Of a DNA stretch of 55,575 nt, positions 36,530 to 47,287 are shown in pieces (the first letter of the stretch is position 1; every line of letters begins with the position of its first letter). Below the pieces are notes generated by a model. That model worked only from the letters and a program-made list of their open reading frames with translations, was not told the DNA's origin and did not search any database. The stretch comes from Tardiphaga sp. (GTDB taxonomy: Bacteria > Pseudomonadota > Alphaproteobacteria > Rhizobiales > Xanthobacteraceae): positions 1 to 55,575 of the forward strand of contig NZ_JAQGJT010000051.1 in the NCBI RefSeq assembly GCF_028290495.1. Direction: 5' to 3'. The translations under genes and the position numbers were made by a program.

Positions 36530-37507
36530 CTAGATTTCAAAAACCTGCCCGGGCTTTAGCGCGACGAACATTTCCCGCGAAACGCCCGCCGCATCGAGTG
36601 CTACGTCCAATGCCTTCGCCGGCGCATCCATCGCCTCGTCGGTGAGCTGGAACGTGGCGTGGTGATGCGCCAGGGCCTGTGGCGCGCCGCAATCGGCGAA
36701 AGCCTTCACGGCGTCGCTCGGGTTCATGTGCTGATCCTTCATGAACCAGCGCGGTTCATAGGCGCCGATCGGCAGGATCGCCAGGCGCAGGGGACCGTGC
36801 GCGTCGCGGACGCGGCGGAAGTGGACGCCGTCGCCATAGCCGGAATCGCAGACGACGTAGAGCTTGCCGGCCGGCGTCTCCAGCACGAAGCTTGCCCACA
36901 ATGCCTCGTTGCGGTCGAACATGCCGCGCGCGGACCAGTGCCGCGTCGGCACCAGCGTCACCGCCAGCCCGCCGCCGAGTTCGACGCGGTCGTACCAGTC
37001 GAACGCCTCGGCCCGGATCGCGGGGTCCGCGCTGTGCATGGTGAGGTCGTTGCCGAGCGGCGTGATCACGCGCGGATTGAACGTCACGGCGAGTCGCGAC
37101 AGCGTGGTGAGGTCGAGATGGTCGTAATGGCCATGCGACACCAGCACGGTATCGATGCGAGGCAGCTTGTCGAACGCGATGCCCGGCGCGTTGTGCCGCT
37201 TCGGTCCGGCGAAGGCAAGCGGCGAGGCGCGGTCCGACCACACCGGATCGATCAGGATGTTCTGCCCGGCGCTCTGGATCAGCCAGCTGGCATGGCCGAC
37301 GAACGACAGCCGCGCGCCGCTATCGACGACAGACGGCGGAATGTCGGTATGCGTGTTCTCGACCCAGTCCGGCCATGTATGCCGGTTGCGACCACCGCCG
37401 AATTGCCAGCGCAGCACCTCGCCCAGGGATTTCGGCGGCGCGCCGTCGGGGTCGAAAAACGTCTTGCCGTCGAAATGATCGGAGACCGGGCCGTGATATC
37501 GAGTCAT
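36530..37507 (-). CDS. MBL-fold metallohydrolase, NAPE-PLD/UlaG-like
   Basis: A 325-residue hydrolase of the metallo-beta-lactamase fold. The metal motif is H125-G-H127-Y-D129-H130 (LVSHGHYDHLD); further ligands are in TRHWSARG and the C-terminal ALAHHHATFQL. The WPDWVENTHTDIPPS start and PLRLAILPIGAYEPRWFM run are those of NAPE-PLD-like members, which cleave phosphodiesters such as N-acyl-phosphatidylethanolamine. The true substrate is open. It is followed by corA upstream in the same direction with 25 bases between. Confidence 0.9.
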   Translation of the reverse strand: MTRYHGPVSDHFDGKTFFDPDGAPPKSLGEVLRWQFGGGRNRHTWPDWVENTHTDIPPSVVDSGARLSFVGHASWLIQSAGQNILIDPVWSDRASPLAFAGPKRHNAPGIAFDKLPRIDTVLVSHGHYDHLDLTTLSRLAVTFNPRVITPLGNDLTMHSADPAIRAEAFDWYDRVELGGGLAVTLVPTRHWSARGMFDRNEALWASFVLETPAGKLYVVCDSGYGDGVHFRRVRDAHGPLRLAILPIGAYEPRWFMKDQHMNPSDAVKAFADCGAPQALAHHHATFQLTDEAMDAPAKALDVALDAAGVSREMFVALKPGQVFEI

Positions 37508-37532
37508 GCGGGAAACACTTCCTGTCGCTCGC

Positions 37533-38582
37533 TCACAGCCAGCCGTTGCGCCGGAACCGCAGATACATAAACCCGCATATTGCGGCGATGCCACCTAGCA
37601 CCATGTAATAGCCGTAGGCCCATTTCAGTTCGGGCATGTGGTCGAAGTTCATGCCGTAGATGCCGGCGACCGCAGTCGGCACCGCGAGAATTCCCGCCCA
37701 GGCCGCCAGCCGCCTTGTGATCTCGTTCTGTTGCGACTGGCCGGACATCAAGCTGGCCTCGAAGGCGAAGGCCAGCACCTCGCGCAGGGAATCGATGTCC
37801 TCCTGCGCGCGCTTGACGTGATCGAGTACGTCGCGAAACAGCGGTCGCATCTCGGCGTCGATCGGCAGCACGGCGGAGTGCTCCAGCCGGTGGCACACAT
37901 CGACCAGTGGTGCCACCGCGCGGCGCAACTTCAGCAGTTCGCGACGCAACTTGTAGAGCCGCTCGAATTCCGATCGATGCAGCGTCTGCCGAAGCACGCG
38001 ATCCTCGAGCTGCTCGACCTCGGCCTGGATCACGTCGATGACCGGCTGGTAGTTGTCGACGATGAAATCCAGGATCGCATAGAGAATGTAGTCTTCGCCG
38101 TTGGTCAGCACTGTCGGGCAGGCCTCGCACCGCGCGCGGACCGCGGCGTAAGAGGTGGAGGCGCCGTGGCGCACCGAAACCACATAGCCGCGGCCGACAA
38201 AGATATGGGTTTCACCAAACGCGATGACGCCGTCGTTCAACTGCGCGGTGCGGGCGACGACGAACAGCGATTCGCCATATTGCTCGACCTTGGGATGCTG
38301 GTGCGCCTTGCCGGCGTCCTCGATGGCGAGGGGATGCAGGTCGAACTGGGCGCGGACGCGCTCAAGAAGCTCGGTACTGGGCTCAAGCAGGCCGATCCAC
38401 ACCACATGGCCGGGCTTGCCGGACCACGCTTTCGCTTCCTCGACCGGAATATCGGCGACGCGATGCCCGCCGGCGTAAACGCTGGAGGCGACAACGCCGG
38501 CTTCATGGGAGAACGGCTCCGGTAACTTGCTGCCGTGCACGAGACACTCCGGTTCGATGCGCACAGTGGCGCCTGTAGTCAT
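37533..38582 (-). CDS. corA: CorA-family magnesium/cobalt transporter
   Basis: A pentameric divalent-cation channel (349 residues). A large cytoplasmic N-terminal domain (to about 285) precedes two C-terminal transmembrane helices. The GMN selectivity signature is at 310-312 (YGMNFDHMPEL), and the basic tail RFRRNGWL is typical. The sequence VYAGGHRVADIPVEEAKAW at the start matches the rhizobial CorA group. It probably shares a transcript with the MBL gene. No magnesium riboswitch is visible upstream. Confidence 0.95.
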   Translation of the reverse strand: MTTGATVRIEPECLVHGSKLPEPFSHEAGVVASSVYAGGHRVADIPVEEAKAWSGKPGHVVWIGLLEPSTELLERVRAQFDLHPLAIEDAGKAHQHPKVEQYGESLFVVARTAQLNDGVIAFGETHIFVGRGYVVSVRHGASTSYAAVRARCEACPTVLTNGEDYILYAILDFIVDNYQPVIDVIQAEVEQLEDRVLRQTLHRSEFERLYKLRRELLKLRRAVAPLVDVCHRLEHSAVLPIDAEMRPLFRDVLDHVKRAQEDIDSLREVLAFAFEASLMSGQSQQNEITRRLAAWAGILAVPTAVAGIYGMNFDHMPELKWAYGYYMVLGGIAAICGFMYLRFRRNGWL

Positions 38583-38630
38583 GGGCGCGCCGGCCGTCGA
38601 AAAGTTGCGCGACGGCGCGTGACGCGAGAT

Positions 38631-39992
38631 TTACTTCCGTACGCAGATCACGCGCACCATCGCGGCCTTGGTATCACGCGAGGTCGCATTCGCAACCACG
38701 CCGTTGTCTTTCAGGAAGGCGCGCACGACCTCTGCCGGCACCAATGCGGCCTGCATGGCGACGCCGTTCGCTGGGCCGGCCACGATCAGCGGCTTCAATT
38801 GTGCCACGCCGGCAAACGCGCCGTCGCTATCGATCGCCGCCGCTCCGGAGAAGCCGATACCGGGCGCCGGCGACAGGGCGAACTCGCCGGATGTGCCGAC
38901 CGGCGTGCTCGCCGCCTTGACGCTGCTCACGGCGGCGGCGCCGCCCTGGTTCTGCGGATCGGCAATGCCGATCACGTCGAGTGCCGGCCTTGGCGCAGCA
39001 TTGCCGCCGAGTGCCAGCGGCTTCAGCCCCTGCGCGCCGTAGATGCGCAGCAGCGCGAGGTCACGCACCTTGTCCGCGGCGGCCATGTCCGCCTGGCCGT
39101 AACCGGCAACGACAAGGGAGAGGCAGCCATCGACCGCCCCGCGGTCGGTGACGATCGCGCCGTCGCCGCTGACGACGATGCCGGAGGCATACTCGACCTT
39201 CTTGCGCGGCGGCGGGCCGATCGCCTGCGCGCCGGACGGGAACGGGTTGAACGCTGACGACATCGCGATCACCACCGGCTCCATCGTGCCTTCGGTAGCC
39301 TGATCGTAGAGGATGGTGAGGATGCGGACCTCGGCATCCCTGAACTGGCCGCGGACGTAAAACTTCTTCAGTCCCTGCATGCCCGACAGCACGAAGAAAT
39401 CCGGCTTCACCACGCTGTAGTCGATGCGGCGACCGGGCGGCTCCTTCTTCTCCTGCTCGGCGAGTTTCGCCGTGGACGGCGCGGCCTCCTTGCGGCGCGA
39501 CAGCTGGATCTGGATCGTGCCGGTCGACGAACTCCATTTGCTGCCACCGGCATCGCTTGACTGCTGCGGCACCAGTTTGGTGGGAATGCCGAGCCGGGCG
39601 CCGGTCACCATGTCGGTGACGACTTTCCAGCCGACATTGTCCTGCAGCTTCTTCGCAGCCGCAGTGAGGATGCCGCGCTCCTGCGGGTTCAGCACGCCGG
39701 TCTGCCTGGCGCCGTTGTTTTTCTGGAACGTCTTGATGGCGGCGACCATGCGTTCCGAGACCTCGCCATTGATGGCGCCGTTATATTCGCCGGCCCAGGC
39801 GAGGTCCGACTGGATCGCCAGCCGCTCGGCCTGCGCCATCGCATTGGCGGTGTCGGCAGGGGTCTGCAGTGCCGGGCGGATCGGGACGGTAGCCACCGGC
39901 TTCGGCTTCACCGGCGCGGCCGGCGGCGTCATCTGCGCCTGCGCGGCGGTGGCCGCCGCGATCATCCATGTTGCCGTAAGCCACGATCTCAT
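38631..39992 (-). CDS. trypsin-fold protein with peptidoglycan-binding domain, catalytic His missing
   Basis: A 453-residue exported protein. It has a signal peptide (about 1-21) and a PG_binding_1-like domain near 50-105 (LAWAGEYNGAINGEVSERMVAAIKTFQ). A middle domain of unknown type follows, then a trypsin-like domain (about 235-440). In the last, DLALLRI (D311) and GFSGAA (S382) match the catalytic Asp and Ser. The place of the catalytic His reads TDRGAVDGC, with Gly285 where His is expected. It is therefore probably not an active protease. The start is the ATG of MRSWLTATWM; the open frame upstream is only the shadow of moeB. It is divergent from moeB across a repeat. Confidence 0.82.
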   Translation of the reverse strand: MRSWLTATWMIAAATAAQAQMTPPAAPVKPKPVATVPIRPALQTPADTANAMAQAERLAIQSDLAWAGEYNGAINGEVSERMVAAIKTFQKNNGARQTGVLNPQERGILTAAAKKLQDNVGWKVVTDMVTGARLGIPTKLVPQQSSDAGGSKWSSSTGTIQIQLSRRKEAAPSTAKLAEQEKKEPPGRRIDYSVVKPDFFVLSGMQGLKKFYVRGQFRDAEVRILTILYDQATEGTMEPVVIAMSSAFNPFPSGAQAIGPPPRKKVEYASGIVVSGDGAIVTDRGAVDGCLSLVVAGYGQADMAAADKVRDLALLRIYGAQGLKPLALGGNAAPRPALDVIGIADPQNQGGAAAVSSVKAASTPVGTSGEFALSPAPGIGFSGAAAIDSDGAFAGVAQLKPLIVAGPANGVAMQAALVPAEVVRAFLKDNGVVANATSRDTKAAMVRVICVRK

Positions 39993-40087
39993 GACATGTC
40001 CCGGGTAGCGATTGACGTCGGCCAAATGAAGCACATCTGGTGGGTCGGCAACAGCGGGGTGTGGGTTCAAGGGCGCAGTGCCCACGG

Positions 40088-40184
40088 CCGTCATTGCGAG
40101 GAGCCCTTGCGACGAAGCAATCCAGTTCTTGCCGAGCTTGTGGCTTCTGGATTGCCGCGTCGCAAGGGCTCCTCGCAATGACGG
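40088..40184. repeat. intergenic palindromic repeat, type B
   Basis: A perfect 27-bp inverted repeat (40088-40114 with 40158-40184) opens CCGTCATTGCGAGGAGCCCT. An inner 9-bp pair GCAATCCAG/CTGGATTGC (40117-40125 with 40147-40155) extends it. It is unusual here in lying between divergent start codons. Confidence 0.92.
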
Positions 40185-40220
40185 GGTGAGGCCGGTGACG
40201 AATAACAGGAAGACCACATC

Positions 40221-41021
40221 ATGCTGAGCGCAGACGAACTGGAACGCTACGCCCGCCACATCGTGCTGCGCGAGATCGGCGGCCAGGGCCAGGCCGCCTT
40301 GCGTCAGGCGAAGGTGCTGGTGATCGGCGCCGGCGGGCTCGGCGCGCCGGTGCTGATGTATCTGGCCGCGGCCGGCGTCGGCACGCTCGGCGTGGTCGAT
40401 GACGATCAGGTGTCGCTGTCCAACCTGCAGCGTCAGATTATCCACACCACGCCGGACGTAGGCGCGCGCAAGGTCGACAGCGCGGCGGCGAAGATCCATG
40501 CGCTCAATCCGCATGTCAATTTCATCGGCTATGGCGTCCGTCTCGATGCCACGAATGCGATGGAGCTGCTGTCGTCCTATGACCTCATTCTCGACGGCTC
40601 GGATAATTTTGCGACGCGCTATCTGGTATCGGACGCCTGCTATCTGGCGAACAAGCCGCTGATCTCCGCGGCGCTTGGTACTTTTGATGGCTCGCTGACC
40701 ACGATCCGCGCGCATGAGAAAAACGCCTCCGGCGTGTTGAATCCGACCTATCGCTGCCTGTTCCCCGATGCGCCGCCGCCCGGTACCGTGCCGAGTTGCC
40801 AGGAAGCCGGCGTGATGGGCGCGCTGGCCGGCGTGCTCGGCTCGATGATGGCGCTGGAGGCGATCCGCGAGATCACCGGCTTTGGCGAGGGTCTGGTGGG
40901 GCGACTCCTGATGATCGATGCGCGCGCGATGCGGTTCGAGACGCTGCGCTACGCGAGGGATCCGGCCAATCCGCTGAACGGCGATGCGCCGACGATTGTG
41001 GATTTGAGCGGACATCGCTGA
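40221..41021 (+). CDS. moeB: MoeB/ThiF-type adenylyltransferase
   Basis: An E1-like enzyme (266 residues) that adenylates the C-terminal glycine of a sulfur-carrier protein (MoaD or ThiS type). The ATP site is GAGGLGAPV (37-45), the arginine finger is NLQRQIIH (68-75), and D130 lies in DGSDNFATRYL. The crossover loop carries C193 (VPSCQEAGVMGALAG). The zinc cysteines of E. coli MoeB are not kept: the first pair reads TYRC (only C179) and the C-terminal pair reads DPANPLNGD. It is thus a zinc-site-less member. Whether it serves molybdopterin, thiamine or both cannot be decided. Confidence 0.88.
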   Translation: MLSADELERYARHIVLREIGGQGQAALRQAKVLVIGAGGLGAPVLMYLAAAGVGTLGVVDDDQVSLSNLQRQIIHTTPDVGARKVDSAAAKIHALNPHVNFIGYGVRLDATNAMELLSSYDLILDGSDNFATRYLVSDACYLANKPLISAALGTFDGSLTTIRAHEKNASGVLNPTYRCLFPDAPPPGTVPSCQEAGVMGALAGVLGSMMALEAIREITGFGEGLVGRLLMIDARAMRFETLRYARDPANPLNGDAPTIVDLSGHR

Positions 41022-41088
41022 GTTCTCGTTCCCCGGATCCGCGGAGCAGCACAAGCGTGCTGCTCCGCGTCCGGATACAGATCCGTGC

Positions 41089-42093
<1,005 letters not shown>

Positions 42094-42213
42094 GGTGTTC
42101 TCCTTTGGCGTAGGCGGCAGGACCACTCCTGCCGCCGGTGGCTCTGATATGCACCGGGGCCATTGGCGTGATAAGCTGGACAATACTGAAAGCCTTGTTC
42201 ACACTGGCGAACA
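42094..42213. promoter_or_regulatory. divergent promoter region, aldo/keto reductase - LysR gene
   Basis: A 120-base gap between divergent starts. LysR regulators usually bind such gaps at T-N11-A sites. A clear single palindrome is not obvious to me, so no operator is marked. Confidence 0.5.
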
Positions 42214-43152
42214 ATGAGTGACCTCGATCTTCGCGATCTCGCCGCCTTCATCGCCGTGGCCCGGACGCGGAATTTCCGCCGCGCCGCGATCGAGCAGGGT
42301 GTTTCGGTGTCCAGCCTGAGCCAGCGGCTGCGCGACATGGAGGAGCGGCTCGGCGTCCGGTTGATGAACCGCACCACCCGCAGCGTAGCGCTGACCGAAG
42401 CCGGCGAGCTGCTGCTGGCGCAGGTCGGGCCGGCGATGTCCGACGTAGATGCTGCACTGCAACAAGTGCGCAGCATGAGCGATGTCCCGTCCGGCCGGCT
42501 GCGGATCAACGCCCCGGGCCCGGCCATCGATTTGGTGATAGCGCCCATGCTGGCGCCGTTTCTGGCGAAATACCCGCAGATCGAGCTCGATATCGTCATG
42601 CAGACGGCGTTTATCGACATTGTCGATGCCGGCTTCGACGCTGGTGTGCGTTATGGCGAGCATCTGGCGCAGGACATGATCGCTGTCTCGCTCGGCCAGC
42701 CGGAGCGCTTCGCGATCGTGGCGTCGCCGCAATATATTGCGCAGCATGGCCGGCCCAATGTCCCGCAGGATCTGCTGCAGCACGCCAGCATCCGAACCCG
42801 TTTCGACTCCGGCGCGATGCCGGACTGGGAATTCGAGAAGGATGGCCGGGTCGTGATGGTATCCCCGAAGGGCCGGCTGACGGCCAACTATCCGCATCTC
42901 GGGATCAAGGCGGCCAGCGATGGCCTCGGCTTCTACGCCATCTTTGAAGGCTATGTCCGCGACGCCGTCGCGGCGGGGACGCTGGTCAGCGTGCTCGAGG
43001 ACTGGCTGCCGCCGTTTCCCGGACCGTATCTGTATTACCCCAGCCGAAGGCAGCCGCCGCCGGCGCTGGCGGCGTTCGTGGGATTTGTCGCGGAGTGGCG
43101 GAAGGGAAGGCGTAGCGCTGTTTCTTCACCCGGCCCTGGAGGGGGCCGGTAA
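42214..43152 (+). CDS. LysR family transcriptional regulator
   Basis: A 312-residue regulator. The N-terminal winged HTH (about 4-62) includes LRDLAAFIAVARTRNFRRAA and SVSSLSQRLRDMEERLGVRL. The substrate-binding domain of two lobes (about 90-295) is of the CrgA/PA0477-like group (GRLRINAPGPAIDLVIAPML). Such regulators commonly control the divergent gene, here the aldo/keto reductase. The C-terminus converges closely on the next gene, with 5 bases between stops. Confidence 0.93.
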   Translation: MSDLDLRDLAAFIAVARTRNFRRAAIEQGVSVSSLSQRLRDMEERLGVRLMNRTTRSVALTEAGELLLAQVGPAMSDVDAALQQVRSMSDVPSGRLRINAPGPAIDLVIAPMLAPFLAKYPQIELDIVMQTAFIDIVDAGFDAGVRYGEHLAQDMIAVSLGQPERFAIVASPQYIAQHGRPNVPQDLLQHASIRTRFDSGAMPDWEFEKDGRVVMVSPKGRLTANYPHLGIKAASDGLGFYAIFEGYVRDAVAAGTLVSVLEDWLPPFPGPYLYYPSRRQPPPALAAFVGFVAEWRKGRRSAVSSPGPGGGR

Positions 43153-43157
43153 CGAAC

Positions 43158-44159
43158 TTACAACATTCCCGGCAGCACGCGGTCCGGTGGCTTGTGGTTG
43201 TCGAGGAAGGTGCGGATGTTGATGATGACCTTCTCGCCCATCTCGACGCGGCCTTCGATGGTCGCCGAGCCCATATGCGGCAGCAGCACCACCTTGCCGG
43301 CCCGGGCCAGCCGCACCAGCTTCGGGTTCACCGCCGGTTCGTGCTCGAACACGTCGAGGCCGGCGCCGGCGATGTCGCCGCTCTCGATCAGTCTGGTCAG
43401 CGTTTCCTCGTCGATCACCTCGCCGCGCGCGGTGTTGACGATATAGGCGTCCTTGCGGATCAGCTTGAGGCGTCGCGCTGACAGCAGATGGAACGTGGCC
43501 GGCGTGTGCGGGCAGTTCACCGAAATGATGTCCATCCGCGCCAGCATCTGGTCGAGCGAATCCCAATAGGTCGCGCCCAGTTCCTCGGCAATCACCGGGG
43601 CGACCGGCTTGCGGTTGTGGTAGTGGATCTGCAACCCGAAGGCGCGGGCGCGGCGCGCCACGGCCTGGCCGATGCGGCCCATGCCGATGATTCCCAGGCG
43701 CTTGCCGCCGAGCCTGCGGCCCAGCATCCAGGTCGGCGACCAGCCCGGCCAGTCCTTGCCGTCGGTGAGGATGGAGGCGCCCTCGATCAGCCGCCGCGGC
43801 ACGGCGAGGATCAGGCCCATCGTCATGTCGGCGGTGTCCTCGGTCAGCACCTTCGGCGTGTTGGTGACGGTGATGCCGCGCGCCTGCGCCGCGGTGACGT
43901 CGATGTTGTCGACGCCGTTGCCGAAGTTGGCGATCAGCTTCACCTTGCAGTCGGGCTGGTCGAGCAGTTCCTTGGTGATCTCGTCGGTCACGGTCGGCAC
44001 CAGCACGTCGGCGGTGCGGATCGCCTCGGCGAGCTGTTCGGTGGTCAGCGGTGTGTCGTCAAGGTTGATACGAGCGTCGAACAGCTCGCGCATGCGCGTT
44101 TCGATGCTGTCCGGCAACTTGCGGGTGACAACGACGAGAGGTTTTTTCTTGACCGACAT
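43158..44159 (-). CDS. D-2-hydroxyacid dehydrogenase, glyoxylate/hydroxypyruvate reductase-like
   Basis: A 333-residue NAD(P)H-dependent enzyme. The nucleotide loop is GMGRIG (159-164). The catalytic residues are R245 (NTARGEVID), E274 (LDVFEHEP) and H295 (LLPHMGSAT). The pattern of SPTWMLGRRLGGKRLGI fits the GyaR group, which reduces glyoxylate or hydroxypyruvate. After the fold the residue in the strand-2 turn is HNRKP, suggesting NADPH. The start MSVKKKPLVVVTRKLP follows the family; the longer upstream frame is unsupported. It forms its own unit. Confidence 0.92.
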   Translation of the reverse strand: MSVKKKPLVVVTRKLPDSIETRMRELFDARINLDDTPLTTEQLAEAIRTADVLVPTVTDEITKELLDQPDCKVKLIANFGNGVDNIDVTAAQARGITVTNTPKVLTEDTADMTMGLILAVPRRLIEGASILTDGKDWPGWSPTWMLGRRLGGKRLGIIGMGRIGQAVARRARAFGLQIHYHNRKPVAPVIAEELGATYWDSLDQMLARMDIISVNCPHTPATFHLLSARRLKLIRKDAYIVNTARGEVIDEETLTRLIESGDIAGAGLDVFEHEPAVNPKLVRLARAGKVVLLPHMGSATIEGRVEMGEKVIINIRTFLDNHKPPDRVLPGML

Positions 44160-44384
44160 GTGCTGCTCACTCGCGCTTTGGCCTGCCCGTTCAGTCCGCA
44201 TTAACCCGGTTGATCGAAACTGCCGCGATCGCGCGATCTCACCGTTTCCTCGGGTTCCCGGATGCTCTTCGGCGTCCCGGGCTTCATCTTGGGCTTTGAT
44301 CCTCTCTAGCAGAAGACCAAGCCAAAACAAGAACCCAGCGGGAGTGGATGAGACGACGCGACTTGAATTGGTTGGGGTTGGCGA
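44160..44384. other. divergent intergenic region without gene
   Basis: About 225 bases between the hydroxyacid dehydrogenase and SH3 gene starts. Promoters for both are expected. No operator, repeat or small gene is clear. Confidence 0.5.
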
Positions 44385-44936
44385 ATGGCGTTCAGGCGTG
44401 TGGTGGGTGCGGCGTTGCTCGCAAGTGCGTTGCTCGGCGTGTCGGTCGAGCCGGGGTCGGCGGCGCGTGATGCCAGCAAGGATGGCACCGGCAACGTGCC
44501 GGTCGGCGGCAGCGGGCTGCCGGTGCCGCGCTATGTCAGCCTGAAGTCAGACCATGTGAACGTTCGCGCCGGCCCGACAAAGGATAACGACGTCGCCTGG
44601 GTCTACACCAAGAGCGGGCTGCCGGTGGAGATCACCGCCGAATACGAGAACTGGCGCCGCGTGCGCGATTCCGAAGGCGCCGAGGGGTGGGTCTACCACT
44701 CGCTGTTGTCCGGCCGCCGCACTGCGGTGGTGACGATGAAGAACAAGGAAGATCTTGCTTCGATCTATGACAGCCCGGATCCCGCCAGCGCGGTGGCCGC
44801 GAAGCTGCAGGCCGGCGTGGTGGCGCAGGTCAAGCGTTGCAGCAAGAACTGGTGTCGCGTCATCGGCCCCGGCTTCGATGGCTGGATCGAACAGCAGCGG
44901 CTGTGGGGCGTGTACGCCGACGAGAAGGTGGATTGA
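44385..44936 (+). CDS. exported protein with two bacterial SH3 domains
   Basis: A 183-residue protein. It has a signal peptide (about 1-26, ending GSAA). A first SH3b domain (about 50-110) reads KSDHVNVRAGPTKDNDVAWVYTKSGLPVEI...GWVYHSLLSG. A second, more diverged one (about 120-178) has ASIYDSPDPASAVAAKLQAGVV...CSKNWCRVIGPGFDGWIEQQ, with two cysteines that could pair. SH3b domains of this kind bind cell-wall peptides. The start ATG at 44385 fits the signal peptide. It is convergent with argG across a repeat. Confidence 0.88.
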   Translation: MAFRRVVGAALLASALLGVSVEPGSAARDASKDGTGNVPVGGSGLPVPRYVSLKSDHVNVRAGPTKDNDVAWVYTKSGLPVEITAEYENWRRVRDSEGAEGWVYHSLLSGRRTAVVTMKNKEDLASIYDSPDPASAVAAKLQAGVVAQVKRCSKNWCRVIGPGFDGWIEQQRLWGVYADEKVD

Positions 44937-44959
44937 GGGGGGCACAGCACCCTCAGCCC

Positions 44960-45020
44960 GTCGTCCCGGCCCAAGCGAGCCCTGGCGAGCGCTCGCTAAC
45001 GCTCGCTGGTCCGGGACGAC
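44960..45020. repeat. intergenic palindromic repeat, type E
   Basis: GTCGTCCCGG (44960-44969) pairs with CCGGGACGAC (45011-45020). The interior holds GCGAGCGCTCGC and repeats of GCTCGCT. It sits between two convergent genes and could end both transcripts. Confidence 0.8.
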
Positions 45021-45046
45021 ATCGCTTCTACACCAAACCGCGCGGT

Positions 45047-46513
<1,467 letters not shown>

Positions 46514-47287
46514 TCAGACCGGGGCTGGTCCGACGTCGCGGCCGAACAGCTTGCGACGCCAGCGATAGCCGGGCCACGCGAAGCGCGTCAGGCGGGCTTC
46601 GGCCTCGGCGTCGGTCTTGCGCGTCGCCGGCCATCGGTAAATCCAGCCGTGCACCAGCCAGATCACCAGGAACGTCACCAGCCCGGCGATCGCCACGTCG
46701 GTGAAGAAATGCCCGCCGAACGCCATCCGCAGGGCACTCGTCAGCGATCCGAACACGAAGGCACCGGCATAAGCGAGTGGGCGGACGGCCGGCGGCGTCA
46801 GCGCGGCCGGGGCGAAGGTCCAGAACGCGGTGGCGCCCTCGCCGGAAAAGAACGAGCAGTTGCGGCCGCACTGGCCGGTCGGGTCCCACCACGCCTTGAA
46901 CTGCCAGGGGCCGCTGAATTCCGTGACCATCACCGGCCGCGGCCGGCCCCAATGGGTCTTGAAAGTCAGGTTGGTCAGGATGCCGGCAGCGAGCGTGATG
47001 GTGATCAGCAGGAATGCGATGGTATTGGCGGAGATCAGCAGCGGCCGGTTCGGCCAGATCAGCTTGATGATGAGGGCCGCAATCGACGGCAGCACGAAGG
47101 CCCAGCAGATCCACATCGCCGCATCGCGCGCGAACATCGCCAGCGCGCCGTCCTTGATCGGGAAGGTTTTGCTGGCGGCGTCGTAAAACAGCGCTGCGAG
47201 CTTGAGATCGAGTTCGGGATACAGCCCGAAGGTCAATCCGACGACGAGGCAAAGCGCGATCGCGATATAAAGTCCGGTCCGGTTCAT
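46514..47287 (-). CDS. membrane PAP2-type phosphatase with altered motif 2
   Basis: A 257-residue inner-membrane protein of the PAP2 superfamily with five to six hydrophobic segments. Motif 1 is intact (KTHWGRPRP, K-x6-RP) and so is most of motif 3 (RMAFGGHFFTD, R-x5-H). Motif 2, normally PSGH, reads FFSGEGAT, so the acid/base histidine is replaced. Bacterial lipid A and undecaprenyl phosphatases of this superfamily, such as LpxE, act at the outer face of the inner membrane. Activity here is uncertain. The four-base overlap with the upstream membrane gene (47284-47287) shows translational coupling. Confidence 0.83.
   Translation of the reverse strand: MNRTGLYIAIALCLVVGLTFGLYPELDLKLAALFYDAASKTFPIKDGALAMFARDAAMWICWAFVLPSIAALIIKLIWPNRPLLISANTIAFLLITITLAAGILTNLTFKTHWGRPRPVMVTEFSGPWQFKAWWDPTGQCGRNCSFFSGEGATAFWTFAPAALTPPAVRPLAYAGAFVFGSLTSALRMAFGGHFFTDVAIAGLVTFLVIWLVHGWIYRWPATRKTDAEAEARLTRFAWPGYRWRRKLFGRDVGPAPV

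Noticed and set aside
39993..41054. N-terminal extension of the pseudoprotease frame by about 350 codons
   Set aside because: The extension is the antisense of moeB. The ATG at 39992 gives a proper signal peptide, and the repeat between genes would otherwise be coding.
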